This document shows, piece after piece, positions 52,317 to 61,159 of a stretch of 64,000 nt of DNA; the first letter of the stretch is position 1, and each line of letters opens with the position of its first letter. The notes beneath the pieces were generated by a model that saw nothing but the letters and a program-made list of their open reading frames with translations, did not search any database and was not told where the DNA came from. A program made the translations under genes and the position numbers. The stretch comes from Candidatus Cloacimonadota bacterium. GTDB taxonomy: Bacteria > Muiribacteriota > UBA6191. The stretch is taken from contig JAGSHD010000010.1 of the NCBI GenBank assembly GCA_023954715.1, positions 62,001 through 126,000 of the forward strand. The letters are read 5' to 3'.

Positions 52317-53452
52317 AACTTCTTCTCGTTTTTATCCTGATACTATCTAATGTAAATGCCATGAAAGCAAAAGTGAGCGATACAATCCTCAATTTACAAT
52401 GGGATAACAATGTTCAGGGGACTCTTATACTAAAGTATTATAAGGGTAAGTTTCAATTCAAAGAGCAGTCAAGCACTCATTATCTATACCAAACAAACTC
52501 CATCGCAATTTCATTAAAAGAAACAAACTATAACTTTGTATATGATAACTGTAAAATTGAGTTTAACCACTTAAAATATAAAGTTCATAAAACTTATAAA
52601 ACTTATGGGCTAGGTAGAGGTAAATTACAAACTCCAATCTCCATATCAAGTGATGAATTCGATCACTTATTTTTGGTAGATATCTCTTCTGATAGTATTT
52701 TTAAATACTCTCGAAATTTTCAATTTATTAAAAAGTTTGGGTCTTTCAACTGGGACACAAATGACTCTTATGACGCAGACTTTTCTTCCATTGATGAAGG
52801 AAGCTTTGACCACCCAACCTCTATAACTTATGGCCCCCGCTTAGGATATATTGTTACAGACTCTCGAAACAATCGCCTAGTAGAGCTAGATATGGACGGT
52901 AACTTCAAAAATGAAATTGCAACAAGACAAAGGTTAGATGAACCCAATAAAGTAATAGTCAATCAATTTAAAGAAATCTTAGTATTAGATTCACAAAATG
53001 ACCGTCTACTCATTTTAAATTCCTTTGGTCAATTTTTGTATTCTATTGGGGGGTTTGGCTCAGATAGTCAAAAACTAAACAACCCTAGTGACTTTACCAT
53101 TGACTCTGAATCAAACATATACATCCTTGATCACGGAAACAACGCTTTAAAAAAATACTCTCGTATTGGTAAATTTATTACATCTATCAAAGTCAGTGAT
53201 AAAGCAAATTCAATTTATTGTGACCCTTCAGACTATCTTTACTTGTTTTTAGAAAACACTCCGGTGGTAACTTACAGTAAAGACTTAATCTCATTTTTCA
53301 ATTTGTTTGATACAGATGAACACACCAAAAACATAATTTCAACGACCTCTACATCCAATCATCATCTATATATGTTAAATGAAAAATCCTCATTGATCAC
53401 TGAATGGGTCCCTAGGTTTTTTAGTCAAACAAAGCAAGTTAGTATTAAATAA
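52313..53452 (+). CDS. exported NHL/six-bladed beta-propeller protein
   Basis: 379 residues. Signal peptide about 1-16 (LLLVFILILSNVNA). From about residue 90 come NHL-type blades: LGRGKLQTPISISSDEFDHL, IFKYSRNFQFIKKFGSF, GYIVTDSRNNRLVELDMDG, EILVLDSQNDRLLILNSFGQ and NIYILDHGNNALKKYSRIGK. These propellers act as binding scaffolds, not usually as enzymes. It shares its start region with the GerMN gene stop. Ends the coupled trio; a separate TPR lipoprotein gene follows after 146 bases. Confidence 0.85.
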   Translation: MKLLLVFILILSNVNAMKAKVSDTILNLQWDNNVQGTLILKYYKGKFQFKEQSSTHYLYQTNSIAISLKETNYNFVYDNCKIEFNHLKYKVHKTYKTYGLGRGKLQTPISISSDEFDHLFLVDISSDSIFKYSRNFQFIKKFGSFNWDTNDSYDADFSSIDEGSFDHPTSITYGPRLGYIVTDSRNNRLVELDMDGNFKNEIATRQRLDEPNKVIVNQFKEILVLDSQNDRLLILNSFGQFLYSIGGFGSDSQKLNNPSDFTIDSESNIYILDHGNNALKKYSRIGKFITSIKVSDKANSIYCDPSDYLYLFLENTPVVTYSKDLISFFNLFDTDEHTKNIISTTSTSNHHLYMLNEKSSLITEWVPRFFSQTKQVSIK

Positions 53453-53598
53453 TAGTTAAATTATCTAGCCTTAGTCTTCATTAGGTGAGTTATTCATACA
53501 AAAGTATGGTAAAAATGGCACTTTTTGTAATTCTTTGCCCGTTTATTACCGACATCATAGACTAACGATCAAAATGAAATTACTACCTCAAAAAAACT

Positions 53599-54477
53599 AT
53601 GTTTAAACTTATCAATATATTAAAACTTTTAGCGCTGATTACATTAGCTCTTTCTCTTGTGGGTTGTGGACAAAAAAACAAGTCTAAAGCTATCAAACTA
53701 AACAAATCTCTTTCAGACGAGGATGCAATCGAAGCTGAATACAAATTTGGATGGATGGCGGGTACAAATAAAAAGTACAAAGTTGCAATCGAACAGTTTC
53801 AAAAAGTTCTTCGTAAGGATCCTTATCACATAGGGGCAACCCATGATTTAGGACTGACTTATGCTAAGTTAAACAAGTTAGAAAAAGCGATTCAATATTT
53901 TCAAAAGACATTAGATTTACAACCTAATCATGCCGAGTCTTACTTTAACTTATCCAGTGCATTTTTTAGATTAAATCAAAAAGATAGAGCAGTGCAGTAT
54001 TTACAAGAATGCCTTAGACTTTCTCCTAATCACCCAAAAGCCCTTTTAAGAACGGCTGAACTCGATCTTAACAGTGGTAGACAAAGGGATGCTATAACTG
54101 CTTATGCAAACTACCTTAAAGTTAAACCATTTGATCTAAACGTAAGAGCTAAATTAGGTGGGATCTACTTTCAACAAGGTTTAGATGAAAATGCTAAAGT
54201 AGAGCTAAAAAAAGCCATTCGTAAAGTACATAAACCTGAGGTATATTATCAACTAGGGGTGATTTATCATCGGCAAGGAAACTTAAAAGCTGCCCAGTTT
54301 TACTATAACAAAGCCTTAAAACTAGATCCTAATCATGCTGATTGTTTAATCAGTACAGGAGAAGTTTATGAACAATTTGGTCATAGAAAAAAGGCTCTAG
54401 TATATTATGAAAGAGCTTATGGCTTTGAACCAGAAAACGAATATTTAAGATCAAAACTTTCAAAACTGAGAAGATAA
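53599..54477 (+). CDS. TPR-repeat lipoprotein
   Basis: 292 residues. Signal peptide with lipobox LVGC and acceptor Cys at residue 23, so it should be processed by Lgt and LspA. About seven tetratricopeptide repeats fill the rest (AIEQFQKVLRKDPYHIGATH, AIQYFQKTLDLQPNHAESYF, AVQYLQECLRLSPNHPKALL, AQFYYNKALKLDPNHADCL). Anchored to the inner or outer membrane, periplasm-facing; the residues after Cys23 (GQKN) do not show the Asp+2 inner-membrane signal. Role probably as an assembly scaffold. Confidence 0.9.
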   Translation: MFKLINILKLLALITLALSLVGCGQKNKSKAIKLNKSLSDEDAIEAEYKFGWMAGTNKKYKVAIEQFQKVLRKDPYHIGATHDLGLTYAKLNKLEKAIQYFQKTLDLQPNHAESYFNLSSAFFRLNQKDRAVQYLQECLRLSPNHPKALLRTAELDLNSGRQRDAITAYANYLKVKPFDLNVRAKLGGIYFQQGLDENAKVELKKAIRKVHKPEVYYQLGVIYHRQGNLKAAQFYYNKALKLDPNHADCLISTGEVYEQFGHRKKALVYYERAYGFEPENEYLRSKLSKLRR

Positions 54478-54523
54478 CATTTTAGATTTTCTATAACTCT
54501 CTTATTAAGAAAAAATTAAGTAT

Positions 54524-55078
54524 ATGTTCATATCAGACCACAATAATATTACGATTCGTAAAGCTACTCCTACTGATTGCTACGAAATTGCGAATGTGCA
54601 TATCAACTCTTGGAGAGAGGCTTACAGTAATTTTTTGCCTAAATCATATTTAGACTCTAGACCATTGGCTTTCAAATCTAAAGCTGAAATGTGGAGTCAA
54701 AACATCACTAATGAAAGCCAGTCTATTTTTGTTGCAGAATGTGAAACAAGAGGGATTATTGGATTTATTAGTGGAAGTAAGGGTAGAGAGAGACGCCATA
54801 AGGATAAATTAGAGGTTCGTTGTCTTTATCTATTTCAAAAGTATCATGGACAAAAAATCGGCTTTCGCTTGTTGCAAGCCCTATTTGATACTTACCACAC
54901 ATTAGGGTTTAATATGGGTTACTTGTGGGTACTTAAAGACAACCCCACCATTTCATTTTATCAAAAAGTGGGAGGCCAATATAATGGTAACTCTAAAACT
55001 TGTGAAATAGAAGGCCAGCTCATCACAGAAGACTGTTATTTTTGGAATAGCCTATCGGGGTTAAAAAGTAAAAACTGA
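54524..55078 (+). CDS. GNAT family N-acetyltransferase
   Basis: 184 residues. ITIRKATPTDCYEIANVHI at the N-terminus, FVAECETRGIIGFISG on the central strand, and an acetyl-CoA loop LYLFQKYHGQKIGFRLLQAL in which the family's glycines are only partly kept, then GYLWVLKDNPTISFYQKVGG, the usual C-terminal signature. Substrate unknown. Stands alone between the TPR lipoprotein gene and the DUF2004-like gene. Confidence 0.85.
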   Translation: MFISDHNNITIRKATPTDCYEIANVHINSWREAYSNFLPKSYLDSRPLAFKSKAEMWSQNITNESQSIFVAECETRGIIGFISGSKGRERRHKDKLEVRCLYLFQKYHGQKIGFRLLQALFDTYHTLGFNMGYLWVLKDNPTISFYQKVGGQYNGNSKTCEIEGQLITEDCYFWNSLSGLKSKN

Positions 55079-55205
55079 AAGTCATTGAAATTAGAGGACT
55101 TTAAACCTCCGTTATTTCCGATATAAGATTTAATATTATAATCTAAGCAGCTACCATAAAAGAATTATCTACTGCTTCCTTCGATTAATGTATTATTTAT
55201 GGTGC

Positions 55206-55249
55206 CTTCGAACTCGATCATTGTATCCCTAATCCATCCGAGTTTGAAG
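55206..55249. repeat. 11-bp inverted repeat after the DUF2004-like gene
   Basis: CTTCGAACTCG (55206-55216) and CGAGTTTGAAG (55239-55249) pair over 11 positions with one G-U. The 22-base loop and missing T-run make a terminator doubtful. It lies six bases beyond the stop of the minus-strand gene at 55255. Confidence 0.4.
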
Positions 55250-55254
55250 AAATT

Positions 55255-55737
55255 TTAACTCTCTATTTCAATAGAATCTAGTTCAAACTCACTATCAAAT
55301 TCACAGACTAAAGTATAGTCCGTATATTTGTCTGGTAACTTCATATCAATAACAACAAAGGAGTCGCTATAATCAGGATTGAAAGTTATAGATTTAACAA
55401 CTATTTCACTGAAAAACGTCCTAACATCAATGGTTAGAGTATCAAATAGCTCTAATAACACAGTATCAGGGAATTCAGAGATATGATGCTCCATGTATTC
55501 ACGTACAGTATTTGGCTCTAGGTCGAACTGAAAATCTTGAATAAGGAGATAGTAGGCTTCATATAAATGAACTCTTAAACATTTAAGATACTTTTCTATA
55601 GATCGAAGTGATTCTATATCTGGCTCTTCTTCAATAGAAAGACACAACTGAATAGTGGTATTGTCAAAACTAATACTACCTTCATATTCCTTATCTTCTT
55701 CATAAAGGTCTACTTCACCAAATTGTAAGATATTCAT
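55255..55737 (-). CDS. acidic protein resembling DUF2004
   Basis: 160 residues, very acidic, no signal peptide. The opening NILQFGEVDLYEEDKEYEGS and FDNTTIQLCLSIEEEPD recall the DUF2004 family, some members of which have been proposed as immunity proteins of contact-dependent toxin systems. The match is by eye and moderate. There is no toxin gene beside it, so it would be an orphan. Start has AAGAGAAATT before ATG. Function not known. Confidence 0.6.
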   Translation of the reverse strand: MNILQFGEVDLYEEDKEYEGSISFDNTTIQLCLSIEEEPDIESLRSIEKYLKCLRVHLYEAYYLLIQDFQFDLEPNTVREYMEHHISEFPDTVLLELFDTLTIDVRTFFSEIVVKSITFNPDYSDSFVVIDMKLPDKYTDYTLVCEFDSEFELDSIEIES

Positions 55738-55885
55738 AATTTCTCTTAATTCTTTAACTAAACCTTAAACCATAGTTCTAAGATTAGTCCCCTCTATAAA
55801 ATGCTATGATAAGAAAGATGTATGTGAATAATCTGATTTATAAAGTTGATGAACCCAATTAAATGAGTTCATCTTGAAATAATCC

Positions 55886-57148
55886 TTATTTACTCTCTAC
55901 ACCAAATTGATTTTTAATCATTTTCATTCGATCAATCGGTAAATAGATAAACATAGCTTTACCCTTGATTTTGGTTCGATCTACAAAGCCCCAAAACCTA
56001 GAATCTTGAGAGTTATCTCGATTATCACCCATTACAAAATATTTGTTTTCTGGAATCGTTAACTCATCCATTTCATAAGCAGTTTTAAACTCTCGTCCTT
56101 GTCTTGGCTCCATATAAAATAGAGCAAAGCTACCTGCAGGATGAAAGCCTGATTTAGTTTGAATCCCACCAGTGACTCTTTGAATACTATCTCCCGGAGT
56201 TGCCAAAATCTGCATTGGTCTTCTAAAGGGACCTCTTTTTACATCTTTGATGTCAACAAAGTCGCCTACTTTTGCATTTAGATTTTTTGAGAAATAAGCT
56301 GTTTCAGTCATTTCTATTCCGTTTTCCCATTGGATTAAATGAAGCTTTTCTGGTAAATAGGTAATTTGAGAGTTTTTAAAGATAGCCTCCATAGGAATTG
56401 GCTTCATCAAGTTATCTTTTGGAGAAAATGGGCTATAAAAATCATTTTGCGTAAAATACTCTAAATGGAGCTTTCCGTTTAAATAGAGCTTACTATCTTT
56501 AATTTTTACCTTGTCTCCCGGTTTACCAATAAGTCTCTTGATAAAGTCTCTTTGAGGATCAAGTGGAAAGTTAAATACAACCACATCACCCCGTTGCGGC
56601 TCTTGTAAAAAATAGGCTGCTTTATTTACCCAAATATAGTCCCCTTCAATTAGGGTGTTCATCATAGAGGCAGACGGAATATAAGATCCTTGAATCACAA
56701 ATGTATTTAGAGCTACAATCAAAATAACCGCGCGGGCAAGCCCTTCAATCCAATCTCTAGCTACTGACTTATGATAAATGACAAGATCCCATGTTTTGGT
56801 CACTCCATTGTCATCTACCTCCATCTTGAAGACATTTTTTCCACGAAACAAAATTGCTGTAAACACAAATTGATTGGCATCTTCGCCTTCTAACTCAATG
56901 TGCTCTTTACTTGGCTCCTCTTGTTTAGCTTTTACCGAACGATGACTTTGCTCTCCAACAATTGAAGTTACTTTAACACCATCATTCAAAACAAATCTAA
57001 AACGAGAAAAACGATTGCTATAAATATTATTATTAGAACGTAATTTTTTATATTCAATCTCGACACTGTCATCAATAAAAGCAGCGATCAAACCATCTCT
57101 TGGAAATCCACTAACATAAACATTTTTTATAAATTTAGCTAACTTCAT
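55886..57148 (-). CDS. lepB: signal peptidase I with an N-terminal soluble extension
   Basis: 420 residues. Removes signal peptides from exported proteins. Catalytic core from about residue 130: membrane segment about 138-153, SYIPSASMMNTLIEGD with nucleophile S161, RDFIKRLIGKPGD with general base K204, and GDNRDNSQDSRFWGFV near the end. The first 130 residues are an added cytosolic domain rich in charged residues; no helix precedes it, unlike the two-helix E. coli enzyme. An insert of about 110 residues sits between the core boxes. Its ATG overlaps the era stop by four bases. Confidence 0.94.
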   Translation of the reverse strand: MKLAKFIKNVYVSGFPRDGLIAAFIDDSVEIEYKKLRSNNNIYSNRFSRFRFVLNDGVKVTSIVGEQSHRSVKAKQEEPSKEHIELEGEDANQFVFTAILFRGKNVFKMEVDDNGVTKTWDLVIYHKSVARDWIEGLARAVILIVALNTFVIQGSYIPSASMMNTLIEGDYIWVNKAAYFLQEPQRGDVVVFNFPLDPQRDFIKRLIGKPGDKVKIKDSKLYLNGKLHLEYFTQNDFYSPFSPKDNLMKPIPMEAIFKNSQITYLPEKLHLIQWENGIEMTETAYFSKNLNAKVGDFVDIKDVKRGPFRRPMQILATPGDSIQRVTGGIQTKSGFHPAGSFALFYMEPRQGREFKTAYEMDELTIPENKYFVMGDNRDNSQDSRFWGFVDRTKIKGKAMFIYLPIDRMKMIKNQFGVESK

Positions 57149-58035
57149 ATCTTATATCCTATCTGCTTGAGAATTGACTCACTTTGTCGCCAATTTGGTT
57201 TTACCTTTATCCACATGTCTAAAACAATCTTTTTTGAAAAGAACTTTCTAGCACGCATAATTGAATCTCTTTTAATTTGGTGTATCAAAGCGCCACCAGG
57301 GCCAATCAAAATTGCTTTTTGACCTGCTCTTTCCACATAGACGCTAATTCGAAACTCCATACGAGTATCAAAATCCTTGAAATCTTCTACAACTACAGCT
57401 AATACAAAAGGCAGCTCTTCATCTAAAAACTTAATATAAGCTTCTCTTAAAAACTCGCTCATTAAAAATGAAGGACTTTTATCCGTATACATATCATCAG
57501 GATATAACTCTGGTCCTTCAGGGATTTTACTCTTAATTATATCTAATAATACGTCCACATTATGACCATCTCTAGCTGAGCAAGGCACGATTTCAGATAA
57601 ATCTGGGTGATCTTCGGCAATTTGAGACAACAATGGAATCATTTTGGCTTGCTTCAAACGATCAATTTTATTAAAAACTAAAATAATTTCTTTGTTTTTT
57701 GATGATCGAACTAGATTAATTAAATTTTTATTTTGCTTAAACTGAGGCTGAGTACCATCTAGCACAAATATAACTATATCTGCATCCTGAATCGTTTGAG
57801 TTACTTGCTCTCTATAAAAACTATCTACTTTTAACTTTCCTTCATACCAACCAGGAGAGTCGATAAAGATCATTTGATGATCTTCAAAGTTACGTATACC
57901 TAAAATACTATTTCGGGTAGTTTGAGGTTTATTAGAAACGATGCAAAGCTCTTTGTCTAATAAACGATTTAATAATGTACTCTTACCTGCATTTGGTAAG
58001 CCAATAATAGCAATATAGCCCGAGTGAAAACTCAT
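57145..58035 (-). CDS. era: GTPase Era
   Basis: 296 residues from the ATG at 58035, which has AAGAGAC upstream; an open frame extends 31 codons further but does not match Era. Binds 16S rRNA 3' end and helps 30S subunit maturation. G1 GLPNAGKSTL, the TT of switch I (QTTRNSILGI), G3 DSPGWYEG, G4 NKID and the C-terminal KH domain with ILIGPGGALIHQIKRDS. Coupled to lepB by a TGA/ATG overlap, a known neighbour pair. Confidence 0.97.
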   Translation of the reverse strand: MSFHSGYIAIIGLPNAGKSTLLNRLLDKELCIVSNKPQTTRNSILGIRNFEDHQMIFIDSPGWYEGKLKVDSFYREQVTQTIQDADIVIFVLDGTQPQFKQNKNLINLVRSSKNKEIILVFNKIDRLKQAKMIPLLSQIAEDHPDLSEIVPCSARDGHNVDVLLDIIKSKIPEGPELYPDDMYTDKSPSFLMSEFLREAYIKFLDEELPFVLAVVVEDFKDFDTRMEFRISVYVERAGQKAILIGPGGALIHQIKRDSIMRARKFFSKKIVLDMWIKVKPNWRQSESILKQIGYKI

Positions 58036-58327
58036 AAGTTGTCTCTTTATCGTATTGATTATAAGTAAGCTAAAACATCTCTGGCTCACATTAAAGTTAG
58101 GGGAACGAGTACCAATCCATGGCAACAAGTTTAACTTTGCTTCTTTGAATATTTGACAATAATCATTCGATATTTTATCAATTAGACATAATCAGCCACA
58201 CAGATTAAACTATTCTTAGTGTTTTGAAAAGATAGCATCACTTTAGAATAGTAAAGCTTCTAAAAATCGTGTAAAATTGTTCTGAATTTTTAACTAACCC
58301 CAATTCTCACCAAACCAAAGGAAACGC

Positions 58328-59635
58328 TTGTACTTCCTAAAACTTCTATTTGTTATTTTCTTAACCCAAGTAAGTCTTGATGCTAATCCATCGGACTTTC
58401 AAACTTTTAAGCAACGCTATTTCCCAAAAAGCTCCGCCACACTACCTCCTACTGCAACTACTTTAAGCGAGTATCAATCATTGAGTGAGGTAGAAAAGTA
58501 CTTGTATCTCGAAAGCTATTTCACCAGTAGCTCAAAAGGCGGAGGACAAGTAGACTCCATCTTGATTAATGCTTTACCATCAGAGTTTAACACCCTCACC
58601 CAAAAATTAGATCTAGGTATTATTCAATACTTACCCGATCACAATTTATACGAAGTTTCGATTCCTTCATTTTATAGTAGTCAAGAGTTTTTAGATAAAC
58701 TACAAGAAGCCTCCCCTTATATCGACATAGAAGAAAATCTTCCCTTGAAACTATTTAATACTAGTAGTGGAGGTCAAACTCCTTGGCAAGCTTTAGATTG
58801 GCCTCGATACAATGCACAAATCCAAAAGCTGTTTCCTACTAAAAATCGTCAAGTGACCATTGGTATTTTGGATACCGGTATGAGTCCTCATTTTGATTTA
58901 GGATCTGATGCTTTGCTCAAAAATGATAAAAACGGACACGGAACACATGTAGCAGGGATCATTAATGCTATTCAAAAAAATAACCGTGGCATCGAAGGTA
59001 TATCACCAACTTCAAAAATAAAAGTATATAAGGTTTTAGATCAAGATAATAGTGGTAGCGTCATGGATTTGATCTCCGCTTTGATCCAAGCTAAAAGAGA
59101 TCAATGTGACATTTTAAACATGTCTCTTGGTACATACCAAAACTCCAAAATTTTATACAATATTATTACAAAACTAAGTAAGCAAAACATCTTAATGATT
59201 GCCGCTGCTGGTAACGATCACACTTCTAATCCGGTTTTACCTGCTAGTCATCCTGCTGTTATCGGGGTTGGCTCCTACTCTAATCCTATACAATTATCTA
59301 GCTTTTCTAACTTTGGTGAAAACTCAGTAATTTCTCTACCTGGTGAAAATATTTTATCTACTCATTTAAACAACAAAATATTTGCCATGAGTGGGACTTC
59401 TATGGCAGCACCATTACTTACTGGTCTAATGGCTGAAATCTACTCTTCTATGGCTGGTTCTCCTAGTTTAGACGATATTTTAGACGCCTTTCAAACTCAT
59501 CAAGTAAACTCAAATACCAAATATCGAGTCCATCATGCACCCATTGATTTACCGACACTTTTAAAAGCCCTAGGCCCCGTTGATTACAATATGAAAGTTA
59601 AACTCGGTTTAATCAAGGCAGTTGAAAAAAAGTAG
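58328..59635 (+). CDS. exported S8 family serine protease (subtilase)
   Basis: 435 residues from a TTG with AAGGA six bases upstream. Signal peptide about 1-19. A region of about 145 residues before the catalytic domain looks like an inhibitory propeptide. The catalytic triad is D182 (TIGILDTGMS), H204 (NGHGTHVAG) and S358 (MSGTSMAAP), with oxyanion N296 (AAAGND). Secreted or periplasmic protease; substrates unknown. Single gene, divergent from era. Ends about 80 residues after the Ser box without an added domain. Confidence 0.95.
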   Translation: MYFLKLLFVIFLTQVSLDANPSDFQTFKQRYFPKSSATLPPTATTLSEYQSLSEVEKYLYLESYFTSSSKGGGQVDSILINALPSEFNTLTQKLDLGIIQYLPDHNLYEVSIPSFYSSQEFLDKLQEASPYIDIEENLPLKLFNTSSGGQTPWQALDWPRYNAQIQKLFPTKNRQVTIGILDTGMSPHFDLGSDALLKNDKNGHGTHVAGIINAIQKNNRGIEGISPTSKIKVYKVLDQDNSGSVMDLISALIQAKRDQCDILNMSLGTYQNSKILYNIITKLSKQNILMIAAAGNDHTSNPVLPASHPAVIGVGSYSNPIQLSSFSNFGENSVISLPGENILSTHLNNKIFAMSGTSMAAPLLTGLMAEIYSSMAGSPSLDDILDAFQTHQVNSNTKYRVHHAPIDLPTLLKALGPVDYNMKVKLGLIKAVEKK

Positions 59636-59656
59636 GACTCAGCCATAAGTGATTTA

Positions 59657-59685
59657 TTGGCAAGTTTCTCAAAAAGCCGTATACT
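59657..59685 (+). promoter_or_regulatory. sigma-70 promoter of the carboxypeptidase-regulatory-like gene
   Basis: TTGGCA at 59657-59662, exactly 17 bases, TATACT at 59680-59685; ten of twelve consensus bases. About 70 bases before the ATG at 59755. Confidence 0.65.
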
Positions 59686-59754
59686 TTATATAGTCTAAGT
59701 TATACTTTAACTCTTTTTACTAGCCATAGAATCTCAAGTCATAAGGATAATCTA

Positions 59755-60966
59755 ATGAAACTTTTATTAATATTTCTGTTTTCTGTTTTAAATTATGCAG
59801 GATCTGCTGGAATAAAAAATGGTACTATTAGAGGCAATATACTTGATCCATCAAGTGCTCCTATACAAGGTGCATACATCGTTGCTCAATTTCAAAATGA
59901 TCCTCCTTTTCAAAGAAGTACCATGAGTCACTCTGATGGCAGTTACACTTTAAACAATATGCCTGTAGGTCCTTATGTTCTGGGTTTTTCAAAAAATGGC
60001 TATCAAGCAATCACAATAGGCGATACTTCTAATAGTTCTGATAACGCCATAGGCAAAGAAATCTCAGCTTATATCGAGTCTGGCTCAACTTACACTGTTG
60101 CTCCTGTTAAACTAAAGTTTATTGGAATATCTGGTCAAGCAGTGGTACGACTCAAGTTGATCGACTCTTATACTGGGGAAAGCGTGAAAGGCTCTAACGT
60201 CGTTCTTGGCGCTACCAGCTCATCACATCAAGTGGGTGAATTTCATGAAACAAGTGTAGCAATCCAACCGACCTCGGAGGGCTTGCCTGATTTACCATTA
60301 ATTATCAGTACTCCTGGCTATGAAGACCTACAAGAAGAAATTCAAGCTGTACCCTCTGAAGTAAATGAGTATACAGTGGAGCTTACCCCTCAACTTTCCT
60401 CTATTCAAGGACGAGTGCAACTCAATAGTTTCCCCTTTCCAAAACTCTTATCCAATTTACACGTTAGTGTGGACAATATTGACGTGGATAAAGTAAACGC
60501 TAAAGTTGATAATTCTGGATTTTTCCAAGTAAGTGTACCTGCTAGTACCGATAAAAATAAAAGATCTTTTAATATTAGAGTTCATTTAGCTGGATTTGGC
60601 GATATAGTCGTACCAAACATTATCTCACCGCAAGCTGGAGCAACTACCATACAAGAAGTAATAAAACTTACTCCAGTCACTACCGTTGTGCGAGGTAAAG
60701 TCACCTCTAGCTCTGGTCTACAAGGACAAGTAAGTGCCATGAACCAAGCTTATATAAAAGAGCTTGGAATCAGCGCTCCTATACAAAATGGGACCTTTGT
60801 TTTTCATCAGGTTCCTACTCGAATCCCTTTAACTGTAAAAGCAATCCAAGTCAATCTAAACAAAGAAGTAGAAACGGGAGAAGTAGAGTTTACAGCAATA
60901 AAAAATGGGACTTCACAATTTGTGATTCCTGCTATTGTTTCTACATCATCTAGCAGTAACCAATAA
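59755..60966 (+). CDS. exported protein with carboxypeptidase-regulatory-like domains
   Basis: 403 residues. Signal peptide about 1-17 (LLLIFLFSVLNYAG-SA). The N-terminal 90 residues form a CarboxypepD_reg-like beta-sandwich: TIRGNILDPSSAPIQGAYIV, SDGSYTLNNMPVGPYVLGFS and KNGYQAITIG. At least three more beta-rich units follow (about 115-205, 210-305 and 310-395), for example SIQGRVQLNSFPFPK. Such units occur in surface adhesins and barrel plugs. No enzyme motif. Strong own promoter, so separate from the protease gene. Confidence 0.82.
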   Translation: MKLLLIFLFSVLNYAGSAGIKNGTIRGNILDPSSAPIQGAYIVAQFQNDPPFQRSTMSHSDGSYTLNNMPVGPYVLGFSKNGYQAITIGDTSNSSDNAIGKEISAYIESGSTYTVAPVKLKFIGISGQAVVRLKLIDSYTGESVKGSNVVLGATSSSHQVGEFHETSVAIQPTSEGLPDLPLIISTPGYEDLQEEIQAVPSEVNEYTVELTPQLSSIQGRVQLNSFPFPKLLSNLHVSVDNIDVDKVNAKVDNSGFFQVSVPASTDKNKRSFNIRVHLAGFGDIVVPNIISPQAGATTIQEVIKLTPVTTVVRGKVTSSSGLQGQVSAMNQAYIKELGISAPIQNGTFVFHQVPTRIPLTVKAIQVNLNKEVETGEVEFTAIKNGTSQFVIPAIVSTSSSSNQ

Positions 60967-61159
60967 GACTAATAGTCGTCAAACATATAGAAGCCTCTAC
61001 TCCATTTGAACTAAATTCTATTTCTCTTCTCAATTTATAGCATTTATTGCTATACTGCTTTTTTCAATTCTTATACTAGGCTCTAAGACACGAGTTTTTG
61101 TTTTTCTATGTACCTTAAACACTGAAAAGCACTGGCAAGTTGAGTCAAATTTTCTAAAT

